From NCBI RefSeq assembly GCF_004359215.1, contig NC_090613.1, positions 2,983,414 to 3,044,283 of the forward strand: a DNA stretch of 60,870 nucleotides. Reading direction: 5' to 3'. Of this stretch, positions 10,442 through 19,614 are shown piece after piece. Under the pieces are notes generated by a model that searched no databases, had not been told where the DNA came from, and saw only the letters and a program-made list of their open reading frames with translations. The stretch is from Bremia lactucae (lineage: Eukaryota; Oomycota; Peronosporomycetes; Peronosporales; Peronosporaceae). The stretch's first letter is position 1, and each line of letters opens with the position of its first letter. A program made the position numbers and the translations under genes.

Positions 10442-10677
10442 TGTAACGGTGTGTCCCGTTACATAGTTATTATTCCCTATATGAGGAATAATAAAAAGTA
10501 TTTTCTATTAGAGGAACTTGATAAAGAAGTGCAAAGTTGTTATCATTACTCATTTTGACTTAAATAGCTCCAATATTATCAAATTTGGTAATGTTGATGA
10601 AGTTAGACATCAACTCTATTGACAAGACACGATTGTGCGGTGCGCAGGAGGCACCTTATTTAGTTAATTATATAATA
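10442..10677 (+). repeat. second A'-type LTR fragment
   Basis: It begins TGTAACGGTGTGTCCCGTTACATA and resembles the preceding fragment (TTTGGTAATGTTGATG, GACATCAACTCTATTGA). It ends where integrase sequence of the next family A element starts, so the latter's 5' end was lost here. Confidence 0.55.
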
Positions 10678-12150
10678 TGATGGTACATCTTGCTGCAGTA
10701 CCAGAGTCGATCACGGCTCCGGGCTGTGCCGTGTCTTTATCGACACGGTATTCGAAGTCCACAATTTACCCCGTGGACTGGTCTCGGATAGAGTTCCACG
10801 GTTTACGGCGGAGTTTTGACAATCCATATTCCGATCTCGCGGAACACGGCTGACTATATCAACTTCTGATCATCCAGAGACAGATGGTCAGACGGGACGC
10901 GAAAATCGCGTCCTCGAAGAGATACTACGAGCTTACGTCCAATCGTATTCGAATTGGAACGAATTTTTACCGACAGTCGAATTCGCCATCAATAATTCGG
11001 TGCATGCGTCTACAACGCAAACACCGTTCTTTGTGAATGGCTTACGCCATCCTCGCATACCCACCCTATAAGAGGGATCCTATGATTTAAGTGGGGACTC
11101 GCACGAGCAGAACCATTTCTGGCTCATGCTCATCATCACGCGTCGAACTTATCAAAGACGTGAAGGCTGTCGATGTCGAAGCAATCGACATCGAAGATGA
11201 GACAACTCTCATGACAGTGCGCACAAATTGCACTGAAAAAGACAAAACAAATGAGTCAGCAGAGGAATTTCTGCTGACTCGAGAATCATAAATCCGGTTC
11301 GTTTAGGATTCCATTGCTAACGCAGTAGACCGACAGAATAGGAATGCAGCCAAACATGGAAGAGCAATTGTTCATTCATTTAACATTAATGATCTAGTGC
11401 TACTCTCTACGGTAAAGCTACCAAAGCGTTTAGTCACTAATGTGGTAGCAGCTAAGTAATACCCAACTTCATTCGGCCATTCCGTGTACTGCATCAGAGA
11501 GGCATGCGTACACAATAGAATTGCCACGTAGGTACCATCAGTACGTGGCTTCTTCCGAGGACGGATTTGACCACCCATTTCAAGAATCCCTAAAAGATTC
11601 TTGTGATCGCGAACCAGATTCTCATGTTGAACCTGAAATTTTCATGCCGGTTCCGAATATCCTCGAAACTACGATGAGCTGACGACAGCTCATTGCGAAC
11701 AGCATGATACTTCCGTTCGTACTCCAACATGGGGTACGCACTCTTCGAACGGTCTTCCAACCGTTCGAAATGGTGAGCCTGCACCGTCTGCTTCAACGAG
11801 CGACGCTTGCCGCGCTCGTGGTCAAGTCCCTCCTTCAAATCATGGAGAACGTGATCGATTTTGTCGATCCTCGACATCAGATCTGACATACGGTTCGAAT
11901 CTAATTTTCTTTTCTCCACCACAACCATTGGTCAAATCTCACGGTTATCAACGTTTCCTTGTGAAACTATCCAAAACCACTGTGATGTGAAGAGGCAGCG
12001 AACGAGTTATCTAGTTCGCTGGCGCGGTTATCCACCTTCACAGGCCAGCTGAGAGCCTCGCTACCAGCTGATTGATGACGTCGTGGGCCTCGTCCGTCAG
12101 TATAAAGAGACCCATCCGATGGTTCAGAAGGCCCATCGGAAAACACGCGC
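10678..12150 (+). pseudogene. family A integrase, GPY/F region and chromodomain (5'-truncated element)
   Basis: The piece starts mid-integrase (MVHLAAV-like, then GLVSDRVPRFTAEF with the second catalytic aspartate region changed from DRDPRF to DRVPRF). It continues with EFAINNSVHA at about 10977-11010, the helix NESAEEFLLTRES at about 11250-11290, and a GPY/F region missing about 49 bp relative to 38834-38882. A chromodomain (TSYLVRWRGYPP) lies at about 12000-12050. It is nearly identical to 37985-39470 apart from point changes and that deletion. Stops throughout. Confidence 0.75.
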
Positions 12151-13494
12151 CCCTGGCGCATGTAAATCGATTGCAAACGTCAATGGCATCACGCATCTCA
12201 ATAGAGATGCGAGCCTTTTCCCAGGGCGAAAAAAGGGAATAGACATCCCCTTTTACTCGCTTTGTGTTGTAAAAAGAACACGGACAGGGATCACCCCACG
12301 TGAGGCATGGAAGCCCAGCCTCACGTGACAACCGATGCAATCGATACTTTGCACCGGTTGGAGTTCGTTTCTCAAACAACACGAATCGCGTTAACTCTTT
12401 AAAGTCAGGCTTCGCGTCCAATGTCTTTAACATTGCAAATGAACGCGCTCCAGGCTTGCATAAGCGAGACTTTATCTCGCTTATTGTTGCCACTATACCA
12501 TCGATACTTGAAAAAAGCATCGAGATAATAATCTTTCTCAGCGCAAAACTTCTTCGCAAGGCCATGAAGCTTTGTCGCAATAAATAAGAGATATTTGTTG
12601 TGAGGAGTAGTCTCTCCAGATAAGCTAATAATTAGCTGCTCGGGCAAAAACCACGGCTTCTTCTCAGTGACAAGACGAAACATTTTAGTGTTCACGATCT
12701 TCTGAGTGGTACCCACTGAAGAATGGGTACCACAAGAGCTGTTATTACGATGGCTTACACCATTGTCATCACCACGCACAATTCCAATAAATGTTTCTTA
12801 CTTTCAATTTCAGATCTACTGCAGTCTCAATAAGTCACTATCTTTCTTCACGTAGTCATTGAATAAACAGCAGAGGAAGGCCATTTCCTACTTTTACTCC
12901 AGAACTACTGCAGTCGCGAAAAAATCACTAATATCAACCAATGGATAAGCTCCTAGAGTATAACCGTTTGAAATAATAATCTCCAAATATTCTCTATTTT
13001 TTAGATAATATATTAATTATCAACCTTAAGTGTTAATTTCATGTAGCGATACACCGTTACATCACCCCCACTTAAACGACAATCACGTATTGCGGGTGAC
13101 GGCACGGAAGACGGTACTGGCGATGAGGAACCATCCTCATCGTCGGAATCGAACATGCTGTAGTAAATGCTACCAGTACGTCTACTAGAATGAGCCCCCT
13201 CATTCGTAGGCTCATAGTCAGCCGCCTGACGATGATCCGGCGACTGTTTCATTCTCCCCGAGTCGGCCGTTTCGTCCGACTAGCATTCGTAGTCGACCTC
13301 CAAAGAGGGGTCGCATTCACATGGTGTATCTTCACGTGCACCCGCAACATTCAGAGTTACGGGAGAAGTTGACACTACGGCAGACGGAACGTCTGCCGCA
13401 AGAGACAATAATGCGTCGCCCGCGCGCACTATGCGCATACCGCATGGACTTGTTAACCATGCGATACAATTAAAAATGATGAATCTGACCAATC
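11590..13494 (-). pseudogene. aORF of the 10.7-kb family A element, interrupted
   Basis: Reading right to left: the N-terminal frame (13494 to about 13085) contains EGAHSSRR and the acidic stretch FDSDDEDGSSS. Then a 298-bp insert of inverted LTR sequence follows (12786-13083). Next comes RGDDNGVSHRNN onward (12779-12405) with EKKPWFLPEQLIISLSGETTPHNKY and KDYYLDAFFKYRWY. After a frame change there are FKELTRFVLFEKRTPTGAKY and RLHRLSREAGLPCLTWGDP (12580-12038). The last part is a heptad-like stretch, LMSRIDKIDHVLHDLKEGL, with ERLEDRSKSAY (11928-11590), probably a coiled coil. That last part is antisense to the end of pol. Family unknown. The stop inside the N-terminal part (YEC-stop-SDE) is an amber at about 13281. 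Confidence 0.55.
12786..13083 (-). repeat. inverted partial family A LTR with its purine tract, inside the aORF
   Basis: On the minus strand the insert reads ATTGTCGTTTAAGTGGGGGTGA and then the LTR head TGTAACGGTGTATCGCTACA (from 13061 leftwards), followed by about 150 bp of clear and then fading LTR similarity. It splits the aORF that is continuous in the 1-506 copy. The same insert occurs at 40135-40432, so it predates the split of these two elements. Confidence 0.65.
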
Positions 13495-13565
13495 AACATC
13501 GTTTTTAATAAAGTGGTCTTATAGTGACCACTTTACTTAATGACAGTCAGAGGGATTGTCGTTTT

Positions 13566-13575
13566 AAGGGAGGGG
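13566..13575 (+). promoter_or_regulatory. polypurine tract of the 10.7-kb family A element
   Basis: AAGGGAGGGG followed by TGA lies immediately before the LTR head at 13579, identical to 571-580. Confidence 0.7.
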
Positions 13576-14192
13576 TGATGTAACGGGGTGTATCGTAACA
13601 TGAAATTAATACTTAAAGGTTGTTAATGAATATATTACCTAAAAGGTAGATAATATTTGGAGAGAATTACTTCACATGGTAATATTCTAAAAGCTTATCC
13701 AATGGTAGATATAGACCATTATATCTACTTTTTCCGCGGTCCAGTCAGCGTTGGAGGCGCGCAAAGAGAAAGACAGGTAAAACTTGTAGTATATGTTTCG
13801 TATTAGTTTATAACAAAGTTAGTATTGAGTAGATAGACAAAAAGAACTCAATTGTTTTAATACAGTTTTCATTCAATCCTCTTTAAAGCAAGTGTTTTAA
13901 AGAGAAGACTTCCTCTGCACGTGCTAGTGTACGTGAAGTGACGTGAGGCACCACTCGCACTGAGGCAGTGCGAAGTGGACTAGTACTGAAGCTGTAATGG
14001 GGCACATATCGGTTGGAGAACCGTTGTTGTGGTACAATTACTTTATGGGTAAAATACCCTTTTATTTAATTATAAATAATTAGTTACTCAAATCCCATTT
14101 ATTATGGGTAGCAAATGTGGTCGCGCCAGATAGAAATCTGGCGGCCAAAATATATTTTGAATAAGCTAGGGTAAAGTTTTTAGATTCAAATA

Positions 14193-14345
14193 CGGGAAAA
14201 GTATCAAAATACCCCTGACAAATGCAGAAAAGACGGACATACCCCTGTACTTTTATAAATGACCCAAATGCCCCTGGCTATAGCCTATATATATATATAT
14301 ATATATACACGGAAAACCGTTGCGCACAGCATAATCACATCACTT
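14193..14345 (+). repeat. left terminal inverted repeat of the MULE
   Basis: It pairs with 14961-15101, including the block GTACTTTTATAAATGACC, the GGCTATAGCC palindrome and GTTGCGCACAGCATAAT. The AT run is longer here than on the right. Confidence 0.8.
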
Positions 14346-14390
14346 TACCTCACCGCCGCGCCCCTACCTCACTTCTTCTCCGCCCTAATT

Positions 14391-14732
14391 ATGGCGGAAC
14401 ATCAGCTTACCGTTGGTACGGAGTTTGCAAATGGGAAAAGCTGCCGCGAAGCAGTCAAAGCGACTGCCATCGCTGAAGGTTCGAGCTACGCGGTGATCAA
14501 AAGTGACAAACGACGCTTCACATTGGCTTGCGTGCAAGAAGGCTGCTCCTGGAGGCTGCACGCTGCAAAACTTGCCGACACACCACCGTTTACCATCGGG
14601 ACTCTGCGAGACGAACACTCTTGTCAAGGTGTGACTCACCTTAGCCACCACAAGGCATCAATTTCTTGGGTTGCGAGCGAAGTCGAGGTCCAGTTGCGTG
14701 ACAACACCCGGAAAGGCATCTGGAAAGAGTAG
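14391..14732 (+). CDS. N-terminal fragment of a MuDR-type transposase
   Basis: The 113-codon frame uses the ATG just inside the left repeat. The protein fits the N-terminal DNA-binding module of MULE transposases (MuDR / FAR1-like zinc domain): GTEFANGKSCREAVKATAI, then YAVIKSDKRRFTLACV, the Cys pair in C..EGCSWRLHA at residues about 45-55, and TLRDEHSCQG with the H and C ligands at residues about 77-80, followed by HHKASISWVASEVE. The catalytic DDE domain and SWIM zinc finger that normally follow are gone; the frame ends at a TAG. A full-length MULE transposase is several hundred residues. It could still bind the repeats, but there is no evidence of that. Confidence 0.7.
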   Translation: MAEHQLTVGTEFANGKSCREAVKATAIAEGSSYAVIKSDKRRFTLACVQEGCSWRLHAAKLADTPPFTIGTLRDEHSCQGVTHLSHHKASISWVASEVEVQLRDNTRKGIWKE

Positions 14733-14960
14733 TTTGGCATTCCGTCTAGTTCCAAAGGGGTTTCCAGTTGCTTCAGAAGGAGACCGTTGACATCTCATGG
14801 GTTGTAGAAGCAGAAAGGACGGCCTTCCAGTTGCCTTGGCGGTCTTTACAGCGAGCGTAGTAGCCGCGTTCCGGCTCGCAGGCCAGTATGACGTTGTGCT
14901 TCAAAAAAACACAGCGGGAGACTGAATAATTGTCTTTTTTTCGAACGAGACAGACCCGTT

Positions 14961-15101
14961 AAAGTGATAAGATTATGCTGTGCGCAACGGTTTTTCATGT
15001 ATATATATATAGGCTATAGCCAGGGGCATTTTGGTCATTTATAAAAGTACACGGGTGTTTCCGTCTTTTCTGCATTTGCCAGGTATTTTGGTTCTTTTCC
15101 C
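14961..15101 (-). repeat. right terminal inverted repeat of the MULE
   Basis: Reverse complement of the left repeat with scattered differences and a shorter AT run. Confidence 0.8.
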
Positions 15102-15333
15102 TTTAAATAATTTAATAAAGTGCAGTTTCCCTTTTGATCTTAAGGCGTTAAGTGCCTTCCTAAGGCTTGCGCATTGATCTGTAAGAGATAGAAGCTTTTC
15201 CAAGGTATATCTTTTCGGGCACTAGTTGCCAATTGGTTCTACGAGCCCCTGAATCCCTTGAACTAGGATTCCTTAAGCAGGAGCGTGGTAACTTCGCTAC
15301 AGAAGCAGTACAAGTCGGCAGTGCCCTGTTACA

Positions 15334-15608
15334 GTACCCAGGAGTAAGAGAAAATTTTTGTACTTGTACCATATAAAAATAAAAATATGAATATGAAAAG
15401 AGTTATTTTTACTGTAATAAAAGAGAGCGGTCTTGAAGCTATTTAGTGTAAGAAGGTAACGGGGCCTCACGTCAGTACAATGATCATGATTAGTATTCCT
15501 AGCTATCAGCCACCTAGGTCTTGAGAAGATAATTATCTGCTTTTTATTGACTCTGATCCTCACAAGTGTCTTATCAGTACCGATTGTGAGTTCAAATGTG
15601 ATCTTGGC
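15334..15608. other. spacer between two family A elements
   Basis: AT-rich, no frame or repeat recognised. Its last five bases, TTGGC, abut the LTR at 15609 and equal the five bases that follow the LTR ending at 41392. Confidence 0.5.
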
Positions 15609-16060
15609 TGTAACGGGGTGTATCGTTACATGAAATTAACACTAGAAGGTTGTTAATTTATATATTATCTAAAAGGTAGATAATATTTGGAAGATATAAC
15701 ATCAAATAGTAATGTTCAGAAATCTTATCCATAAATAGTTATAGGCCATTATATCTATTTATGCCGCAGACTAATCACCTGTAGATGTATACAAAAGAGA
15801 GAGACATCTAAGATAACATAAGATCCCAATTGCATGTTTAGTATTAGTTTATAATCAAGTTAGAGTCAACAGATAGAAAGAAGAGATACTTAATTATATT
15901 AATACAGTTTTCATTTAGCCTCTTTAAGCTAATTACCTTAAAGAGAAGTATTCCTTTGCACGTACTAGTGTACGTGAAATAACGTAAGACACCACTCGCA
16001 ATTGTAACAGTGCAAAGTCGACTTGTACTGAAGCAATACAAGTCGTAGTGCCCCGTTACA
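15609..16060 (+). repeat. family A LTR, subtype I (5' LTR)
   Basis: It begins TGTAACGGGGTGTATCG and ends GTGCCCCGTTACA, followed by a primer site. The middle is subtype I (CCGCAGACTAATCACCTG), shared with the LTR at 40942-41392. Confidence 0.9.
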
Positions 16061-16080
16061 CCTGGTTGCGCTTTGTAGTT
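16061..16080 (+). promoter_or_regulatory. primer-binding site
   Basis: CCTGGTTGCGCTTTGTAG directly follows the LTR. The cognate site at 33646 reads CCTGGTAGCACTTTGTAG; two changes here would weaken pairing with an initiator-Met-like tRNA. Confidence 0.6.
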
Positions 16081-16110
16081 CGTCCAAGAACCACATTTCT
16101 TTCATATAAC

Positions 16111-17250
16111 ATGGACATGTTAGATGATAGTGGGAATACGCATCACGTTTCTCGTGAAATCTACTCCTTTCTAAGTGTTATAGAAAGGAGTGCGGTCGAA
16201 CGAATGAGTTCGACCGTAGGAAACGATGCAATCTTGGCAATTCTGTCCAATTTGAACAGAGATGTCCTCCATTCAGCCATCGCCAAGTTCATACAACATG
16301 AACTTGACGAGATGAAGGAGAAGGTAGCCTTGCTGAATCAGCAAGGCTCTCAACAGGTGGAACTGTTGAGATTACAATAGGTACAGACCCCTGTACCTGG
16401 GATGTCGCAAACGCGTCGTCCCGAAACTTTAAAGATTGACATGTCTAAGTATAGGGAAGTCGAAGAAGGCTCCCTCTTGAGATGGTTTTTCGAGTCAGAC
16501 GATGCCATAAAGGCACGTCACATCGTCGACGAGCAAATGCAAGTCGCATTCGCTCCATCAATTTTGGCAGGTCGTGCCAAAACTTGGGCATTGGGCCTAA
16601 AGTTGCGCTACCCATATGTCTTTGGGGTGCTAGAGGCTTTAAATGCCCGGCTAAAACCGACATTTGAACCACCAAGGGCTGAGTTCAGAGCTTCTGAAAC
16701 TCAAGCAAGGCAAGCGTGATGCTCACGCATATGCCCAGCACATACGTATCTTAGCGAGTTGTACTACAAATAACCCAGTTCATGAACACACGTTAATTAA
16801 GGTGTTCATGCAAGGTCTTACGGATGGTCCCGTACAGACCCACCTGTTTCGCTGGAACTGGATACGCTTAAAGAAGCAATATCTGTTGCGGAACAGGAGG
16901 ACTTTAGCTTGAGACAGGCTCAAGCTAGTTTGTCATCATATCTTCCACCAAGGCGACATGAGTTAGGAGGTCCAGAACCCATGGACCTTTCCTACGTTGA
17001 AAGCGAGAGACCTTGCTTTCCGAACAATAAGCGATCGCAGAAATGCCATCGCTGCCAAAAATAAAGACACTACGCTCATGAGTGTAGTGCCCCACGTCCA
17101 GCACCAAAAAGTACTGAACGTGACTTTGGACCGTATACCAAAAAGGGCAACGGTCGCGGATCCGACGTTGTTGCGAAATCGCAACAGCGAGGCGGACCGC
17201 CAAAAAATGGACGGGGTCAGCAGGGGCGCAACGCCCTACTGATCCAGCAA
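16111..17250 (+). pseudogene. family A gag
   Basis: ATG at 16111 opens a helical N-terminus (SFLSVIERSAVERMSS..., DEMKEKVALLNQQ). A TAG at 16378 stands where the 33.2-kb copy has a glutamine codon. The core gag domain follows (ETLKIDMSKYREVEEGSLLRW, LAGRAKTWALGLKL, LKLKQGKRDAHAYAQHIR, VFMQGLTDGPVQTHLFR; 16420-16850) across a deletion near 16690. The zinc knuckle C-H-R-C...H-Y-A-H-E-C at about 17042-17090 (CX2CX4HX4C) has a stop inside. The product would coat the RNA in virus-like particles. Broken here. Confidence 0.75.
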
Positions 17251-17262
17251 CCTCAAGAGAAT

Positions 17263-18617
17263 TTGCAAATGACTAAAGTTGCTCCAGACACACAATCATT
17301 ATGTGTCTCTGCACCTAAAGATGAGGAATCCCTCATCACCTTAAAGCTATATGTGACAATTGATTTGTCACTCAGAGCCCTAGTGGACTGCGGAGCGTCG
17401 AATAACTTTATTTGTCGCCAGTCACTAGAGGGTCGTAGGCTCAAAAATGTTGAGTGCGACATCCCTCCAACGAAGATGGCGGTGCGTCTAGCGATAGGCG
17501 CATCGATAACAGTGATAAAACGTGTAGTAATTTCACTATACGTTAAGAGAATTACATTATGATGATGATTTAATCGTACTGGATTTGAATGACAAATGTG
17601 ATGTCATCCTAGGATTACCTTGGCTCAGGAAATAACGAGCCAAGGATCAGCTGGCAGCATTGATCCGTAAAGATACCTGCCACTTTTTCATCAGATCGCC
17701 ATCTGATGAATGTCTTGGAGCGTCCACAAGCGTGTGGATGTACTACGAGTGAGTGCGATGGCCTCACTTGTGGTATGGTCGTTAGTACAACTGCACAAGA
17801 TCACAGTGTGAATACTTATCACACTGTGGAGTCAGCTGCCGGCGGCTGTGCAAATGCTCAGGAAGCGCCGAAGGTCCACAGCTCGAAGAAGGCGAGTGGA
17901 TTGAGACATGAATGTACGCGTGGCGGGCGACATTTAAGAAGTATACCGGTTGCCCCAAAGGGACAACACGATGATCCTAGGTCGAGAAGAGAGTCGATCG
18001 TAGAGGACCCGACTGTGATAGCGCAACTACACTCGGAAGACGTTGAGGCAAGAGGTCCCCACGTACTTGAGGAGAAATCTCCTCAAATACTTGAAGGATC
18101 TAGACTTCAAGATCTCGAGGGATTAATCCCTTGGCAGCCTGTGGATAAATCCCAGGAAGAAACCGAGACATTAAATGTCTTGGTTGATAACGGTTCGAGA
18201 GTAGGTGCTTCTACTCCTGATTTGTATGCGCCTCCGAAGTTAACTTCGGAGATCACTCAATTACCAACCCTAGAACCTAAGCCGTTCTTGAGATATCTGC
18301 AGTGTGGGAAAATCAAGCAGATCTGCGTACTCATCACAAAGAACGATTACGTAACCGACATTCGGTCAGCGGTAATTTTTGTAGAGAACGAATAGATTCT
18401 CAGCAGCTCATCGATGAGCGAAAGTGTCCTCGAAGGAAAGTCTCGGATTGACAGATCTACTTCTCAATCCTGGGAGTCACGCAAGGCAAATCCCTTATAC
18501 AAGTATTTGATTGAATTCAGGGATGTATTCCCTAAAACAGTTCCATGCAAGTTGCCTAAGATAAAGGTACTCGACATAAGATCGAGCTCAAACCGGACTC
18601 GAAGTACTGTGTCATAA
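17263..18617 (+). pseudogene. family A protease and protease-RT linker
   Basis: The first frame (17263-17562) holds the retropepsin core: ALVDCGASNNFI (D-C-G-A-S triplet, about residues 43-55), then QSLEGRRLKNVECDIPPTKMAV. A frameshift and stop separate it from a 229-codon linker frame (17706-18395) rich in Glu/Ser and ending LEPKPFLRYLQCGKIKQICV. A third frame (18414-18617) leads into RT. The whole block, defects included, recurs base for base at 34799-36153. It is unusually rich in perfect short inverted repeats. Confidence 0.75.
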
Positions 18618-18619
18618 AA

Positions 18620-19610
18620 CAGGGGCCACTGCCTCGTGAACAAGTACTTGCGATCGATAAATTCTTTACCGATCGAGTAAAAGCGGGCCATGTAAGGAAG
18701 TCACCCCCCCCCACATAGCTCTCTGACCTTCTGTGTACGAAAGGCCACAGGAGGGTGGCGGTTAGTGCATGCATTTAACAAACTGAATGCTGCAACGGTA
18801 CCGGCTCAAACGCCGATACCGAGAAAAGACGTCATCATAGATGGTATCTCTAAGAGTACCATCTTATCGTTTATGGATCTGATGGATGGATTTTATCAGA
18901 TCCTTATGCGAGAACAAGACATCCCGTACACAGCAGTGAGCACTCCCAGTGGGATGCTCTGGGAATGGCTAGTAATGCCATATGGGGCTTAGTGCAACAT
19001 TCGATAGATGCGTAACGAATCTGTTGAGACCGGTGCGAGAATTCGCTCTGAGTTATTAACGGTGTATTCGTCTATAGCCGGACTTATGACGGAAAGACGG
19101 ACGTGGGAGTTCCTTAAAGTCACGTTTATTCTAAAGCATAAGTTGTACGCAAATCTCAAGAAGTTCATATTCGCTGCAAGCGAAATACCACTTCTTGGGT
19201 GCAACGTCGGTAAACACGGCGTGCGCCCTGATCCCGAAAAGATCAAGGCATTTACCGATGGTCAGTTCCAGTCGATGTCAAGGGACTTGGAAAGTTCCTG
19301 CGTATTTGCATAAGTACTTCCGCAATTATGCCGAGATGACAGTTCATCTCTCTTGTCTTTGAAAAAAAGACGATAAAACGCTATGGATCGCCGATTGTCG
19401 GCATTCCTTCGAAGGTATCAAGCAAAGCTTGATGCAATCGCCCATCTTCGCGATTGCAGATCAAGACAGACCATTCCATGCCGACCCGATTTCGAGCCGG
19501 CTGCGCGTTCCAACAGTGAAAATAATCCCACTGTTGCAACACTCATTTCAAGTGTTCTGTCATCAACCTTGTTTGATGACTTAAAAAAAAGCCTACGAAG
19601 AAGATAAGGG
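18620..19610 (+). pseudogene. family A reverse transcriptase and RNase H, degraded
   Basis: RT fingers are clear: AFNKLNAATVPAQTPIPRKDV and SGMLWEWLVMP (18770-18985). The palm motif is gone: where the 33.2-kb copy has Y-S-D-D-V-F-V, this one has a stop-containing YRCIRL-like stretch near 19055. Then come LYANLKKFIFAASEIPLLGCNVG (19143-19212), a frame change, and large deletions that remove most of RNase H (only a short AIADQDRPF remnant and the linker to integrase remain). Confidence 0.7.
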
Positions 19611-19614
19611 TCCG

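Larger units (their letters stand above)
14193..15101. mobile_element. Mutator-like DNA transposon (MULE), deletion derivative
   Basis: Long terminal inverted repeats of about 150 bp (14193-14345 and 14961-15101) start and end GGGAAAAG / CTTTTCCC and include an (AT)n run. The flanks TTCAAATA (14185-14192) and TTTAAATA (15102-15109) are an 8-bp target duplication with one change. Long repeats and an 8-9-bp duplication are typical of MULEs. The interior is only about 615 bp and holds the start of a transposase gene, so it is not autonomous. Confidence 0.8.
13993..15301 (+). repeat. family C solo LTR, itself interrupted by a Mutator-like element
   Basis: It starts TGTAATGGGGCACATATCGG and ends AACTTCGCTACA, the two ends of the family C LTR seen at 27775-28259 on the other strand. 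It is flanked by a perfect 5-bp target duplication, GAAGC, at 13988-13992 and 15302-15306. Removing 14193-15101 and one duplicated target leaves a continuous LTR matching the 27.8-kb copy. Confidence 0.85.
13579..15333 (+). repeat. family A LTR, subtype II (3' LTR), split by a nested insertion
   Basis: LTR sequence runs 13579-13992 and resumes at 15307-15333 (ending GTGCCCTGTTACA). Between them lies a family C solo LTR. The middle reads CCGCGGTCCAGTCAGCG, like the LTR at 33208 and unlike those at 584, 15609 and 40942. Confidence 0.85.

Noticed and set aside
14284..14309. (AT)n run as a microsatellite of its own
   Set aside because: It is part of the MULE terminal repeat and is mirrored, shorter, in the right repeat.
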